Shown: positions 1 to 10,012 of the stretch, piece after piece | How positions within the stretch are numbered: the stretch's first letter is position 1 | How the letters are laid out: every line of letters starts with the position of its first letter | NCBI GenBank assembly: GCA_003566455.1 | Contig: PXDF01000101.1 | Coordinates: 1-60,625, forward strand | Reading direction: 5' to 3' | Source: Desulfonatronovibrio sp. | GTDB lineage: Bacteria; Desulfobacterota; Desulfovibrionia; Desulfovibrionales; Desulfonatronovibrionaceae | DNA length: 60,625 nt | Program-made: the position numbers and the translations under genes | The notes under the pieces: generated by a model | The model's input: the letters and a program-made list of their open reading frames with translations, nothing else | Told to the model about the DNA's origin: nothing | Databases searched by the model: none

Positions 1-291
1 AAGTTTGGTCCTGATTATTGGGAACTTAAAAATAATAACTTAAATTATCTGGAAAAGAGACTCGTCAGCGTAGCCAGGGCTTTTATCAGTCGCAAGCAGG
101 GCAGCCTGGATCTTTTGTTTGAAAGGCTGGCCGGCCTGGATCCCCACAGCCCCCTAAAGCGCGGATATTCTCTGGTTACAGTGGAAAGGACCGGGAAGTA
201 TCTGCGCAGCGTCAACGATGTCCTGATTGATGATGAACTGGAAATCACGGTTATAGACGGGCGGGTCAGGGCAAGAACGGTTGAACAGTAA
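1..291 (+). CDS. xseA: Exodeoxyribonuclease VII large subunit, C-terminal part (truncated by the window edge)
   Basis: The frame is open from base 1 to a TAA at 289-291 and gives the last 96 residues of a protein. The segment with HSPLKRGYSLV followed by a short beta-rich tail (SVNDVLIDDELEITVIDGRV) is the usual C-terminal end of XseA, the large subunit of exonuclease VII, which degrades single-stranded DNA together with XseB. The N-terminal OB fold and most of the nuclease domain lie outside the window. It is followed after 93 bases by uvrB on the same strand, so a DNA-repair grouping is plausible. The call rests on the C-terminal motif only. Confidence 0.8.
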   Translation, partial: KFGPDYWELKNNNLNYLEKRLVSVARAFISRKQGSLDLLFERLAGLDPHSPLKRGYSLVTVERTGKYLRSVNDVLIDDELEITVIDGRVRARTVEQ

Positions 292-384
292 TCATTTTAT
301 GATTTATTATCAGAGAAGGCATCTTAATTTTCATTATCCACCAACTGTCATCAGATAACAGGCAATCCGAAACAGCAGGCAAAT

Positions 385-2379
385 ATGCCTCCATTCAAAC
401 TTGTATCAGAATACTCCCCCAGGGGAGATCAGCCCCAGGCCATTGAAGCTCTGGTAAGAAATCTGGGGCAGGGCGTTCCCAGCCAGGTTCTCCTGGGTGT
501 GACAGGATCAGGCAAGACCTTTACCATGGCCAATGTCATTGCCCGCTTGAACCGTACCGCCCTGGTCATGGCTCCCAACAAGACACTGGCTGCTCAGCTT
601 TACAACGAGTTCCGCCTTCTTTTTCCGGAAAACGCTGTGGAATATTTTGTGAGCTATTATGATTATTATCAGCCTGAAGCGTATCTGCCCCGCACAGACA
701 CATATATTGAAAAAGATTCGTCCATCAACGACGATATTGACAAGCTCAGACATTCAGCCACCCATGCTCTTCTGACCAGAAGAGACGTGATAATTGTCGC
801 ATCGGTTTCATGTATTTATGGACTTGGTTCACCCGACTACTACGCGAAGATGATCATTCCAATTGAAGAGGGCCAGGTCATGGAAATGGACGATCTCATG
901 GGCAGACTGGTTGAAGTCCAGTATGAGCGCAATGACTATGATTTTCACAGGGGCACCTTCCGGGTGCGGGGAGATGTTCTGGAGCTTATTCCCGCCTACA
1001 GGCTTGAGCAGGCCTTGAGGATAGAGTTTTTCGGTGATGAGGTTGAAGCCATTTATGAAGCAGACCCCCTTACCGGAGAGATAAAGGGAAGACTGAAAAA
1101 AACCATCATCTATCCGGGAAGCCACTATGTTTCAGATCAGAACAACCTGGAAAGGGCCATGGACGATATCCGGGAGGAACTCCGGCACAGGCTGACCTGG
1201 TTTGAAAAGAACAACAAGCTGGTGGAAGCCCAGAGACTGGAACAAAAAACCCAGCTGGACCTGGAAATGATCCAGGAGATGGGTTACTGCAACGGCATTG
1301 AAAATTATTCCAGACACCTGGATGGCAGAAAAAAGGGTCAGCCGCCTTCCTGTCTGCTTGATTATTTTCCTGAAGACTATCTGCTGTTCATGGATGAGTC
1401 CCATATTTCTGTTTCTCAGGTTGGAGGCATGTACAACGGGGATATTTCCAGGAAAAAGACCCTGGTGGATTATGGCTTCCGGCTTCCTTCCGCTTTGGAT
1501 AACAGGCCCTTAAGCTTTGATGAATTTCTTGAGCGTATGGGCCAGACGGTTTTTGTTTCAGCAACCCCTGGTGACTGGGAAATTGATCGTTCCCAGGGCA
1601 TAGTGGTGGAGCAGATTATCCGGCCCACAGGCCTGGTTGACCCGGAGGTGGAGGTCCGCCCCACAAAAGGCCAGATGGATGACCTGTTAAATGAATGCCT
1701 CAAAAGACAGAACAATGACCAGAGGGTCCTGGTTACTACTCTGACCAAGAGAATGGCTGAAGATCTTACCGATTACGTCCAGGACCGGGGCGTAAAATCC
1801 AGGTATCTGCACTCGGATATTGATACCCTGGAAAGGGTGGCCATTATTCAGGCTTTGCGCGGCGGTGAATTTTTTGTCCTGGTGGGGATTAATCTTTTGC
1901 GTGAAGGACTGGATATCCCCGAGGTATCCCTTGTAGCCATTCTGGACGCGGATAAGGAGGGTTTTCTGCGTTCCTTCAGATCCCTGATCCAGACTTTTGG
2001 CAGGGCGTCGCGAAATGTTTCCGGACGGGTTATAATGTACGCGGACCAGATAACCGGATCCATGCGCAGGGCCATGGATGAGACGAACCGCAGAAGAGAC
2101 AGGCAGATTCAATTCAACAGGGATCATGATATTATCCCCGCCACCATCATCAAAAAAGGCGCTAACGCCCTTTATGATCTGCACCTGCATGAAAAACCGG
2201 AAAATCAGGGTCTGGCAGCGGAAGAGATTATGGCCTATGGTACAGATAAGAACAGACTGGAAAAGGAAATTAAAAAGCTGGACAGGGAGATGAGGGTATT
2301 GGCCAGAGAGCTGGAATTTGAAAAGGCCGCCCTGGTCCGTGACAAAATTCAGGCTTTGAATAAGGTTTTGATGTTGTAA
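385..2379 (+). CDS. uvrB: Excinuclease ABC subunit B
   Basis: UvrB, the damage-verifying helicase-like subunit of nucleotide excision repair; it is loaded by UvrA and recruits UvrC. The 664-residue length is normal for the family. Visible features are Walker A GVTGSGKT (residues 38-45), the beta-hairpin segment [12 protein letters not shown] (about 87-98) that clamps DNA, a DESH Walker B motif near 335, helicase motifs in the C-terminal half ([23 protein letters not shown]), and a terminal UVR coiled coil ([15 protein letters not shown]) that contacts UvrC. The ATG start follows a weak GCAGG site. The stop codon directly abuts the nadD start, so the two are probably co-transcribed. Confidence 0.98.
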   Translation: MPPFKLVSEYSPRGDQPQAIEALVRNLGQGVPSQVLLGVTGSGKTFTMANVIARLNRTALVMAPNKTLAAQLYNEFRLLFPENAVEYFVSYYDYYQPEAYLPRTDTYIEKDSSINDDIDKLRHSATHALLTRRDVIIVASVSCIYGLGSPDYYAKMIIPIEEGQVMEMDDLMGRLVEVQYERNDYDFHRGTFRVRGDVLELIPAYRLEQALRIEFFGDEVEAIYEADPLTGEIKGRLKKTIIYPGSHYVSDQNNLERAMDDIREELRHRLTWFEKNNKLVEAQRLEQKTQLDLEMIQEMGYCNGIENYSRHLDGRKKGQPPSCLLDYFPEDYLLFMDESHISVSQVGGMYNGDISRKKTLVDYGFRLPSALDNRPLSFDEFLERMGQTVFVSATPGDWEIDRSQGIVVEQIIRPTGLVDPEVEVRPTKGQMDDLLNECLKRQNNDQRVLVTTLTKRMAEDLTDYVQDRGVKSRYLHSDIDTLERVAIIQALRGGEFFVLVGINLLREGLDIPEVSLVAILDADKEGFLRSFRSLIQTFGRASRNVSGRVIMYADQITGSMRRAMDETNRRRDRQIQFNRDHDIIPATIIKKGANALYDLHLHEKPENQGLAAEEIMAYGTDKNRLEKEIKKLDREMRVLARELEFEKAALVRDKIQALNKVLML

Positions 2380-3057
2380 ATGGAATCAGGCAGTTCTAAA
2401 AATATTCCCAGAACAGGCCTTCTGGGAGGGAGTTTTAATCCTCTGCACATCGGACATTTGAGGTTGTGTGTGGAAATCCTGGAACAGACCTCTCTGAACA
2501 GGGTTCAAATTGTCCCTGCATACATTCCTCCGCACAAGGACATTAAAACCATACTGCCCTTTGAAACGCGCAGCGCCATGATTGAGGCTTCAATTGAAAA
2601 CTTTTCAGGAATAAGCGTGAATTATCTGGAAAAAGAGAGGTCCGGTCCATCATTTACCTTTGATACCCTGCAGACATTGACCAGGGAAAACCCTGATGAA
2701 CAATTTGTTTTCATCATGGGTGACAGTGATCTTCTGTCCATGCCCAAATGGTACAAGGGCAGGGAGATCGGGTATCTGAGCGATCTGATTGTTGTAAGCA
2801 GAGAAGGCGACGACGGGAAAACCCTTGATGATTTCATATCCAGCTTCTGGGACGCTCAAAAGCAGGCCAAGGGAATGTGGCAGATCAACCAGGGCAGACA
2901 GATCAGCTACTTATCCGTTCCAAGAATTGACGTCAGCTCAAGCATGATCAGATCCAGATGGCTGGCTGGAAAGAGTGTTCAGTGGCTGGTTCCTGACCAG
3001 GTCAAAAATTATCTGGACTTGAATGAGGATAAGATAAGCAGGTTCTGGGGGAAATAG
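2380..3057 (+). CDS. nadD: Nicotinate-nucleotide adenylyltransferase
   Basis: NadD adenylylates nicotinate mononucleotide to deamido-NAD in NAD synthesis. The nucleotidyltransferase signature GGSFNPLHIGH is at residues 16-26, and the second conserved motif is seen as DVSSSMIRSRW near the C-terminus. At 225 residues the length is typical. The ATG follows the uvrB TAA with no spacer, which suggests translational coupling, although this uvrB-nadD pairing is not a functional unit in general. About 15 residues precede the catalytic core; an internal start is possible but no better candidate is visible. Confidence 0.95.
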   Translation: MESGSSKNIPRTGLLGGSFNPLHIGHLRLCVEILEQTSLNRVQIVPAYIPPHKDIKTILPFETRSAMIEASIENFSGISVNYLEKERSGPSFTFDTLQTLTRENPDEQFVFIMGDSDLLSMPKWYKGREIGYLSDLIVVSREGDDGKTLDDFISSFWDAQKQAKGMWQINQGRQISYLSVPRIDVSSSMIRSRWLAGKSVQWLVPDQVKNYLDLNEDKISRFWGK

Positions 3058-3153
3058 CCTGTCTTTGCTTATATGGGCATTTTAGCAATCTGGCCGGCTG
3101 GTAAGTCTTGATGCGCCTGTATGTTCTTTGCAAAAATTCTGCTGAATTTGTTT

Positions 3154-3588
3154 TCAAGATTTAATTATTCTCGGAAGATCAAGAACAAATTGTTTAATTT
3201 CATCCCTGACTCTTCGGTAATGACCAAGAGCCTCTTCCTCGCTTGAAGTTTTCAGGGCAAGGGCAGGGGGATCGTCAAAGCTTTTGTGTATTTTTTTGAC
3301 GGGACCCGGAAAAAAGGGACAGCTTTCCTGGGCGTGATCACAAAGGGTAATCACATAGTCAGGTTCTAAATGGGAGAGTTCGTCAACAAGTTTTGAAGAA
3401 TTGCCGGAAATGTCTATGCCCTCCTCGCCCATGACCTTGATGGCCCTGGGATCAACCCTTGTTTTAAGCACTCCTGCTGAATAAGCCTTGAATAAATCCC
3501 TTTGCAGATGATTGGTCCATGCTTCAGCCATCTGGCTGCGGCAGGAATTTCCCGTGCAAAGAAACAGAATTTTTTGTGTCTTGTCCAT
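3154..3588 (-). CDS. arsC: Arsenate reductase, thioredoxin-coupled (low-molecular-weight phosphatase fold)
   Basis: ArsC reduces arsenate to arsenite. The N-terminus carries the CX5R phosphate-binding loop CTGNSCRSQMAEA, and two further cysteines occur in LCDHAQESC, the pair used to relay electrons to thioredoxin. The frame can start at ATG 3597 (MAAMDK) or ATG 3588 (MDK). The second is preferred because AAAGGA lies about 8 bases upstream, while the first would sit against it. The protein is 144 residues. No efflux gene (acr3, arsB) or ArsR regulator is adjacent, so it appears as a lone reductase. A general tyrosine phosphatase role is less likely given the extra cysteine pair. Confidence 0.9.
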   Translation of the reverse strand: MDKTQKILFLCTGNSCRSQMAEAWTNHLQRDLFKAYSAGVLKTRVDPRAIKVMGEEGIDISGNSSKLVDELSHLEPDYVITLCDHAQESCPFFPGPVKKIHKSFDDPPALALKTSSEEEALGHYRRVRDEIKQFVLDLPRIIKS

Positions 3589-3711
3589 GGCTGCCATCCT
3601 TTATCGCGCAATTTTTTAACACCGCCTTCCAATACACGGTTTACTGTAAAAATATTACAATCTCATGACAGATTATTTACAAAAAGATGAAGACGTGTGT
3701 TATGATAGATT

Positions 3712-3763
3712 AACCCATAAGAGCTCCTTTTGCCCCGCGGGGCAAAAGGAGCTCTTATGGGTT
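3712..3763. repeat. Perfect 52-bp palindrome in an intergenic gap
   Basis: Two 26-base arms (first half beginning AACCCATAAGAGCTCC) meet with no spacer and pair perfectly. It lies 19 bases downstream of the uspA-like stop on the minus strand and upstream of arsC. No run of T follows on either strand, so it is not a standard intrinsic terminator. It may act as an RNA-stabilising or terminating hairpin, or be a mobile palindrome. Confidence 0.9.
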
Positions 3764-3781
3764 TCCAAAAGACATGGGGAT

Positions 3782-4255
3782 CTATTTTACTTTACTTACA
3801 CAGATAAACTGGTCATCAAAATCACCGCGAACCACAAGTACTGAGCACTTGGCATAGCGGACCACCCTGGAGGCGTTGGAGCCGATCAGGTAGTCCTGAA
3901 GCTTCATCTGCTGGGCGGGCATGATTATCAGGTCAGCATTGACTTTTTCAGCCATTTTAAGGATTCGTTTGTATACAGTTCCCTGTGCTACCAGGTGTTG
4001 AACATCTATGTCGTCGGGTATGTTTTTGTTCACCAGTTCGTGTAGAAAACGTTCAGATTCTTCAACAATTTTATCCTCTGTTTCAGTGGGAAAGTAATAA
4101 CCCACAATGGGCATGCCTACATCGGGAACTACTGTGAGTACGTGGAGCTGGGCATCATAAACCCTGCACAGTTCAATGGCCTTGTGAAGAGCCATGGTGC
4201 GCGGACGTTCATCTTCCTCTTGCAGATCAATGGGAATCAGAATGTGTTTAAACAT
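3782..4255 (-). CDS. Universal stress protein, UspA family
   Basis: A 157-residue single USP domain. It begins MFKHILIPIDL, as these proteins usually do, and ends with the nucleotide-binding type motif GSNASRVVRYAKCSVLVVRG. It is transcribed with, and lies 21 bases downstream of, the fused TRAP permease. A UspA protein next to a TRAP transporter is a recurrent arrangement (TeaD beside TeaABC is the known example, where it modulates uptake), so a role in controlling this transporter is a reasonable inference. A clear start with GGAGGAAAAAAT upstream supports the chosen ATG. Confidence 0.93.
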   Translation of the reverse strand: MFKHILIPIDLQEEDERPRTMALHKAIELCRVYDAQLHVLTVVPDVGMPIVGYYFPTETEDKIVEESERFLHELVNKNIPDDIDVQHLVAQGTVYKRILKMAEKVNADLIIMPAQQMKLQDYLIGSNASRVVRYAKCSVLVVRGDFDDQFICVSKVK

Positions 4256-4276
4256 GTATTTTTTCCTCCAAAAAAT

Positions 4277-6493
4277 CTAACTTTTCTTGAAAATCAGTTT
4301 AAGTTTCTTGTCTCTGTAAAGCTGAAAAAAGAAAATCCCGAAATAAATCAAAACGCCTGTCAATTGGAGGCCGAACCTTCCCATGGGAACATAAGATTCG
4401 AGTACCCCCGGCCTGAGGACGGTCACTGTATTCAAAAGAAGGACCAGACGCAAGAGCCAGGAACATTTAGTCACCATAAAGCCCTGAAGGGCCGAGGCAA
4501 AGGAGAACATGGCAATGAGACCGGAAAAGAAAATCCATGATATCTGAAAATAGCTGTCAATCCAGATGGGCATTCCCGAGTCTGTGACCCCGCTTATCAT
4601 GAGCAGTTCGGTGTTGAAAATGAAAATAAAGGGTAAAATAGCTGTGCGCAGGTCATAGGTAAATCCCTGGATGCCGGTCTTAATGGGATCTGTCCTGGCA
4701 ATGGCCGCACCCGCGTAAGCAGCTAGTCCAACCGGCGGAGTGTCATCGGCCAGTATTCCAAAATAGAATACAAACAGATGAGCAGCGATCAAAGGAAAGA
4801 CCAGACCAGCGTCGGTTCCAAGATGTACAATAACCGGAGCGGTCAGTGTGGCCATGATTATATAGTTGGCTGTGGTGGGCATTCCCATGCCCAGAATAAG
4901 GCTGGTCATGGCAGTTAATACAAGCATAAGGCTGATGTTGCCCATGGCCAGGGTGTCAATAAGATTGATAAATCTTCCCACAAGACCGGTTATGGTCACA
5001 ACCCCGACGATTATACCGGCAGCGGCTGTTGCCACCCCCACCGAGATCATGTTTCTGGCGCCGCTTATAAGACCGTTCCAGATGTCCCTGAGACCTTCCA
5101 CGAAGGCATAGCCAAGAAAGGAGCCCAGGTTGATATCGGGATCCAGGGTACCGGCTCTTTTGTGGACACCCAGGCTTAAGAAGGCGATTATGGGCCTCTG
5201 AACGAACATTATTATAAGAAGGGACTGGATGGCCATCAAGGCTGAGGCCACAGGGGAGCGCCTCAGTATGACCAGGTAGAATATAAGGAATCCAAGGGGA
5301 ATGATAAAATGGCAACCGCGCAGAAAGGTTTTTAAGAATTTGGGCAGTTCATCTTTAGCTATGGCTTTAAGCCCCAGTTTCAATGCTTCTAAATGAACAA
5401 CATAAAACAGCGTAAGATACGATAACAGAGCCGGGATCAGGGCCGCTCTGATTACATCAAGGTAGGGCATGCCGATTATTTCAGCCATGATAAAGGCGGC
5501 AGCGCCCATAATTGGAGGCATGAGCTGTCCATTGGTAGAAGCGGCTACTTCAACAGCCGCAGCCTTATGTGGCGGGAAGCCGACTCTTTTCATCAGGGGA
5601 ATGGTAAAGGTCCCGGTGGTTACTGTATTGGCAATGGACGAACCTGAGACCATGCCTGTCAGACCAGAGGCCAGGACCGCGGCCTTGGCCGGCCCTCCCT
5701 TGTAATTCCCCAGAACTGAAAAGGCCACGTCAATAAAATACTTGCCCCCTCCGGCCTTATCCAGCAGAGCTCCGAAAAGAACAAATAAAAATACAAACCC
5801 CACAGATACACCCAGGGGCACCCCAAATATGCCAGTGGTAGTCAGGTACATATCACTGATCATAAAATCCAGGGGAAGGCCTCTGTGCCTGATAACCTCG
5901 GGCAGATACGGACCGATAAAATTGTATAAGAGAAAAATCATGGCAAGAATAGCCAGGGCAGGTCCAAGGGATCTTCTGGCGGCTTCCAGAAGCAGAATTA
6001 TCAGGATAGTTCCCATGATAATATCAGTCATGTTGGGCATTCCCTGTCTGTATATCAGATTATCGTAGTCCCACACGATATACAGGGCTGTAATGGCTCC
6101 AAGCGCGGCAAAGATCAGATCGTAAAAAGGTATGTATTTACGGTTGGATTTACGGGCAAATGAAGGAATGATCTTCGCGGTCCAGTTGACCCAGATGGGA
6201 GGACTCTGCTGTTTATACGCGGGATAGGCCAGAAAAGCCAGGGTCAGGGCAAAAGCCAGATGCCAGGCCCTGGCAATGTGAGAGTTGATGGGATCATAGG
6301 CAATCTTCAGCTGAAATAAAGACCAGGCAAGGCAGATGAAGATTATCAGGGACTTCATGATTATATTTTTGGGATCACGAGCCCCTGCCTCGGTCATCAT
6401 TACGATGTCCTGGGCGGCTTGTCTGGTGGATTCCTTTCTTGACGGATGATCTTCTGGATTTTCCAGTTCAGGCTTACTCTGATTTTCTTGCAT
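4277..6493 (-). CDS. TRAP transporter permease, fused small (4TM) and large (12TM) subunits
   Basis: A 738-residue integral membrane protein. The first part has an acidic cytoplasmic N-terminus followed by about four hydrophobic segments resembling the DctQ subunit, and the rest resembles DctM with repeated conserved stretches such as SGSSIANTVTTGTF and GMGMPTTANYIIMA. Such fusions go with TAXI-type binding proteins, one of which is encoded just upstream at 6692-7651. It should drive Na+ or H+ dependent uptake of an organic acid or related solute; the substrate cannot be read from the sequence. The uspA-like gene follows downstream. Confidence 0.95.
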   Translation of the reverse strand: MQENQSKPELENPEDHPSRKESTRQAAQDIVMMTEAGARDPKNIIMKSLIIFICLAWSLFQLKIAYDPINSHIARAWHLAFALTLAFLAYPAYKQQSPPIWVNWTAKIIPSFARKSNRKYIPFYDLIFAALGAITALYIVWDYDNLIYRQGMPNMTDIIMGTILIILLLEAARRSLGPALAILAMIFLLYNFIGPYLPEVIRHRGLPLDFMISDMYLTTTGIFGVPLGVSVGFVFLFVLFGALLDKAGGGKYFIDVAFSVLGNYKGGPAKAAVLASGLTGMVSGSSIANTVTTGTFTIPLMKRVGFPPHKAAAVEVAASTNGQLMPPIMGAAAFIMAEIIGMPYLDVIRAALIPALLSYLTLFYVVHLEALKLGLKAIAKDELPKFLKTFLRGCHFIIPLGFLIFYLVILRRSPVASALMAIQSLLIIMFVQRPIIAFLSLGVHKRAGTLDPDINLGSFLGYAFVEGLRDIWNGLISGARNMISVGVATAAAGIIVGVVTITGLVGRFINLIDTLAMGNISLMLVLTAMTSLILGMGMPTTANYIIMATLTAPVIVHLGTDAGLVFPLIAAHLFVFYFGILADDTPPVGLAAYAGAAIARTDPIKTGIQGFTYDLRTAILPFIFIFNTELLMISGVTDSGMPIWIDSYFQISWIFFSGLIAMFSFASALQGFMVTKCSWLLRLVLLLNTVTVLRPGVLESYVPMGRFGLQLTGVLIYFGIFFFQLYRDKKLKLIFKKS

Positions 6494-6576
6494 AATTAGC
6501 CTCAGTCATAGTGCTGTTTTTGGACTTGAGTAAGAATTGACTGATTGTTCAAAACATTCCAGGAGGATCCACCTTG

Positions 6577-6630
6577 CAAGTTTAAGGTTGGTCCAATCTT
6601 TTACCCAAGATTGAGCCAACCTTAAACTTG
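6577..6630. repeat. Long imperfect inverted repeat between binding-protein and permease genes
   Basis: Arms of 24 bases (first arm starting CAAGTTTAAGGTTGG) pair with only two mismatched positions around a 6-base loop TTACCC. It sits in the 198-base gap between the TAXI binding-protein gene and the downstream permease gene. With the hairpin at 6651-6680 it could limit read-through or protect the upstream mRNA, giving more binding protein than permease; this is an inference. Confidence 0.8.
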
Positions 6631-6650
6631 TCCGATAACGCAGTGAAGAA

Positions 6651-6680
6651 TTCCGGTGTCCGGATACCCGGACACCGGAA
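6651..6680. terminator. GC-rich hairpin just downstream of the TAXI binding-protein gene
   Basis: TTCCGGTGTCCGG and CCGGACACCGGAA form a perfect 13-bp stem with a 4-base loop, 11 bases beyond the stop of the minus-strand binding-protein gene. There is no strong T tract, so it is a partial terminator or mRNA-stabilising element rather than a textbook intrinsic terminator. Confidence 0.55.
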
Positions 6681-6691
6681 AAGATATCAGA

Positions 6692-7651
6692 CTACATCCA
6701 GCCCTGTTCCTTGTAATATTTTTCAGCGCCTGGATGCAGGGGAGCTGAAAGACCCTGCAGCATCTCTTCCACCTTCAGGTTACGGAATGAGGCGTGAGCT
6801 GCCCTGACTTCATCAAGGTTTTCAAATACTGTTTTGACCAGGTCATAAACCACGTCATCAGCAACGTTTTCACTGGTGACAACGGTGGCTGTTACAGCGT
6901 AAGTTTCAATGTCTTCATCCACGCCGCGGTACATGCCGCCCGGGATTGTGGTCATGATATAGTAGGGCTTTTCCTCAACCATTTCCTTGATTCCAGGATG
7001 ATTTAGATGGACCATGCGGATATCAACGGATGTGGCCGGTTCTTCAATGGCCGCACTGGGGTTGCCGATGGTGTAAAAGAAGGCGTCAATATTGCGGTCC
7101 ACAAGGGCCCTGGCTGCTTCGTGATGCTGCAGCCCCTCAGCCCTGAAATCGCTGGCCGGGTCAATCCCGTAGATGCGCAGAACATCAGTGGCGTTGCCGC
7201 GCTGTCCTGATCCAGGATTGCCGATATTGACTCTTTTGCCCTTGATGTCTTCAACTTTTTCAATTCCGGTATCCTTGCGGGCCACCAGCATAACTGTCTC
7301 AGGATGCATGCTGAACAGGCTGCGCAGAGAAGTGATTGGTTTTCCTTCCCATTCAGCAGCACCGTTGTAGGCCTGCCAGTTGCGATCGGACTGGGCTACT
7401 CCAAAATCAAAAGCTCCTCTTTCCAGGGCGTTGATATTGAAAACAGAACCACCTGTGGGACGGCCAATAAAGTTGTATTTATCGCCTTGATGTTTGTTCA
7501 TTATGTTGCTGAGCTGCAGGGCCACCTGGTAGTAAACTCCCACAATGGAAGCTCCCCCGAACAGTATGTCCTGTTTGGCCTTGGCCTGTGGAGCTGATAA
7601 GGCCAGACCCAAGATTACAGCCAGTGTGATAAAAAGTTTTTTGCCAGTCAT
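6692..7651 (-). CDS. TAXI-family TRAP transporter solute-binding protein
   Basis: Periplasmic binding protein for the fused TRAP permease downstream. ATG 7651 is chosen because AGGAGG lies 7 bases upstream; a start 21 bases earlier would overlap that site. The 319-residue product has a signal peptide (MTGKKLFITLAVILGLALS, likely cleavage after AKA) and then the TAXI-type core with GGASIVGVYYQVA near the mature N-terminus, GRPTGGS and GNPGSGQRGNA. The substrate is unknown. Two hairpins separate it from the permease gene, consistent with higher expression of the binding protein. Confidence 0.93.
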   Translation of the reverse strand: MTGKKLFITLAVILGLALSAPQAKAKQDILFGGASIVGVYYQVALQLSNIMNKHQGDKYNFIGRPTGGSVFNINALERGAFDFGVAQSDRNWQAYNGAAEWEGKPITSLRSLFSMHPETVMLVARKDTGIEKVEDIKGKRVNIGNPGSGQRGNATDVLRIYGIDPASDFRAEGLQHHEAARALVDRNIDAFFYTIGNPSAAIEEPATSVDIRMVHLNHPGIKEMVEEKPYYIMTTIPGGMYRGVDEDIETYAVTATVVTSENVADDVVYDLVKTVFENLDEVRAAHASFRNLKVEEMLQGLSAPLHPGAEKYYKEQGWM

Positions 7652-7796
7652 AATAATACCTCCTGAAAACAATTTGGTTTCAATGTTGATTCATGAACCG
7701 TCCACTAACATATTAAAGTATTATGCCCTAAATCATATTTTTTTGTCAAACTTTTACTTGGTAAATTCTGAGACTGAATAATAATAAAAAATTTTA

Positions 7797-9230
7797 TCAC
7801 ATCGAGGAATGAATGCCCAGAAGCCATGTGGCAATGCTGAAGTATATAAGTATTCCGCCGACATCCGCTATGGAAGTGATAAGTGGAGCACTGGCCGTGG
7901 CCGGGTCCAGATTGAATTTTGTTAATAGAAAAGGAAGAAGACAACCCACCAGACTTCCAAAAAGAACAACTGCCATCATGGTCAGGGCGACTACAACAGC
8001 TACTTCAGGGCCGGCCCTGAAAACACCAATGAAGGAAACCGCCAGGGCCATGCCAACTCCCAGAAACATGGCGATTCCCACTTCCCTTCCAAGAAGCCTT
8101 ACCCAGTCTTTGGTCTGAACATCACCAGTGGCAATAGCCCGGACCATAAGCGTAGCTGACTGGGCACCAGCGTTTCCGCCGCTGGCGATGAGCAGGGGCA
8201 GAAAGAACACCAGGGCTACAACAGCCTGAATCGTGTCTTCAAAAAAAGCTATCCCGGCACCGGACAGAAGATTTACAAAAACCAGGGCCAAAAGCCATGG
8301 CAGACGTTTTTGAATAAGCAGCCATGGACTGACCTGAAGGAAATTAATACCGGTTATGCTTTCACCATGTCCAGAGATGGATCCCATTTTATGGAAGTCT
8401 TCTGTAGCTTCTTCTTCAATGATATCATGCACATCATCAAAGGTAACAATCCCCACGAGTTTGTCGTTTCCATTGATGATAGGCAGGGCCATGAGGTCGT
8501 ATTTGGCCATGATGTCGGCTATATCCTCAGACTCGTCCTCGGCCCGGCCGAAAATAGGCTGAGTGTTCATGATATCTTTGACCTTAACCCCGGGAGATGC
8601 CACCAGAAGCTCCCTTAATGACACTACTCCCAGAAGTTTTCTCTGAGAATCGATTACAAAGGACTGATATATGGTTTCCTTGTCAGGTGCCTCACGCCGG
8701 AGTTTATCTATTGCTTCCCTGGCTGTAATATCGGGTTGCAGAGCGCAATAGTCTGAAGTCATTACTGAACCGGCTGTATCTTCCGGATAGGAAGCCAGCT
8801 TTCTTATGTCTTCTCTTTCAGCCTGAGCCAGGGCAGGGAGGATTTCTTCCTGTTGATCCGGGGAAAGTCTGTTGAAGAGGTCGGCCCGTTCATCATGGGA
8901 CATGGCGCTGACGATTTTGGCCAGTTCCTTTCTCCCGAGTATCTGAGCCATCTGAGCTTCAAAGTTGGCCGGCAGATAATTGAATATCCTGGCCTGATCT
9001 TCAATATCCAGAAATTTAATTAAAGCGCAGGCCTTTTCAGCCGTAAAAAGCTCCAGAACCTGGGCTGAGTCAGCCGGGTGAAGGCGCATGAAGAATTCAC
9101 GCAGAAGCTCCCTGTCATCTGAAAGGAGATAATGGTCTAGTTTGGTAATGAGTGATTTGCTGCTTGAATAATCACCGGCAAGAGCGGCATTGAGGATATC
9201 TTGCTCTTCCAGAAGGATCTTGTCTGTCAT
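7797..9230 (-). CDS. mgtE: Magnesium transporter MgtE
   Basis: A 477-residue MgtE: an N-terminal superhelical domain with repeated short helices (about 1-140), a tandem CBS pair (about 145-265; [12 protein letters not shown] marks its beginning), a connecting helix, and five transmembrane helices with conserved [18 protein letters not shown] and [12 protein letters not shown]. The CBS and N domains gate the Mg2+ channel in response to intracellular Mg2+. An AAAGGAG ribosome-binding site precedes the ATG. No M-box riboswitch was recognised upstream. The gene is monocistronic as far as can be seen. Confidence 0.97.
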   Translation of the reverse strand: MTDKILLEEQDILNAALAGDYSSSKSLITKLDHYLLSDDRELLREFFMRLHPADSAQVLELFTAEKACALIKFLDIEDQARIFNYLPANFEAQMAQILGRKELAKIVSAMSHDERADLFNRLSPDQQEEILPALAQAEREDIRKLASYPEDTAGSVMTSDYCALQPDITAREAIDKLRREAPDKETIYQSFVIDSQRKLLGVVSLRELLVASPGVKVKDIMNTQPIFGRAEDESEDIADIMAKYDLMALPIINGNDKLVGIVTFDDVHDIIEEEATEDFHKMGSISGHGESITGINFLQVSPWLLIQKRLPWLLALVFVNLLSGAGIAFFEDTIQAVVALVFFLPLLIASGGNAGAQSATLMVRAIATGDVQTKDWVRLLGREVGIAMFLGVGMALAVSFIGVFRAGPEVAVVVALTMMAVVLFGSLVGCLLPFLLTKFNLDPATASAPLITSIADVGGILIYFSIATWLLGIHSSM

Positions 9231-9583
9231 GGCCCGTCTCCTTTACTTCAGCCCCCGGGGGCGGCAAAGGCGGACAAGACCAATTAGATCAGGCTCTGGT
9301 CAGTCACTGAAGCTGGCCGCAGGGGCATAAAGATTAAGACATCAGTTGAAAAGATTGAACAAAAATAAAAAAAACAATTTGCTGATCGAGTACTCGGAAG
9401 GTCCATCTTATTGGTCAAACCTCGATAAATAAAATTGGATCAAAAAAATCATCACCTCACCACACAACTCAAAAGCGCATAATGTATGTCCAGACTGAAA
9501 GTCAACAGTTAATTGCTTTTAGAACTATAAAGAAAAGCAGGCAGTTTTTAAAGGAAGTAATTTCAGGGGGATAGAGTACCTGA
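9231..9583. other. Intergenic stretch upstream of mgtE
   Basis: The 353 bases hold the mgtE leader (a GC-rich segment at about 9253-9275) and an AT-rich portion. I see no ORF, tRNA, clear riboswitch or repeat related to the other families in this window. Confidence 0.5.
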
Positions 9584-10012
9584 CTAATACATTGCCCGGC
9601 TTTTAATTCCAGTCAGGTTGTTTGCGGTTTCCATTTCATCCCAGCAGGAACCAACCCATCCATAAATCCTTCCCTTATCGCCGCATTCAGGGCAATGCCA
9701 GAAAATGCTTCCATCGCCCAGATGATCAACATAGATTATTTCAATTCTTCCAGGGCAGGGTTTACTGCGGGGTCTTCTCCTGCATTTTATTCCGGTACAG
9801 AATGGGCCAAAAGTGGCCTGGCGGGTGGCGGCTGAAATAATACGACCGAAGTATCCGGCAATAATTATGGATGATCTTGTAATACAAGGATGGAGATTTC
9901 CCTGCTCATCAAGATATTCTCTGACATCTGTTTTCCAGGAGTATTTCATCTCCTCCTGACTGAAGTAATTGTATACAGCCTGTCTGGTCAGCCTCAAAAG
10001 TGAAAAAATCAT
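9584..10012 (-). CDS. Hypothetical cysteine-containing protein
   Basis: A 142-residue reading frame of unknown function. The C-terminal half has a CPECG knuckle within WHCPECGDKGRIYGWVGSCWD and another CR/CPG pair upstream, suggesting a metal-binding or zinc-ribbon-like fold. The tryptophans and the GWxGxxWD ending look conserved rather than random. Two starts are possible: ATG 10012 with no visible ribosome-binding site, or ATG 9949 (MKYSW), which has AGGAGG only 2 bases upstream; the latter would give 121 residues. It is transcribed divergently from the globin-coupled kinase. Confidence 0.65.
   Translation of the reverse strand: MIFSLLRLTRQAVYNYFSQEEMKYSWKTDVREYLDEQGNLHPCITRSSIIIAGYFGRIISAATRQATFGPFCTGIKCRRRPRSKPCPGRIEIIYVDHLGDGSIFWHCPECGDKGRIYGWVGSCWDEMETANNLTGIKSRAMY

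Noticed and set aside
1687-2190. Long antisense ORF within uvrB
   Set aside because: It is a shadow of the highly conserved uvrB frame.
9231-9420. M-box Mg2+ riboswitch upstream of mgtE
   Set aside because: None of the conserved M-box segments could be found on the minus strand.
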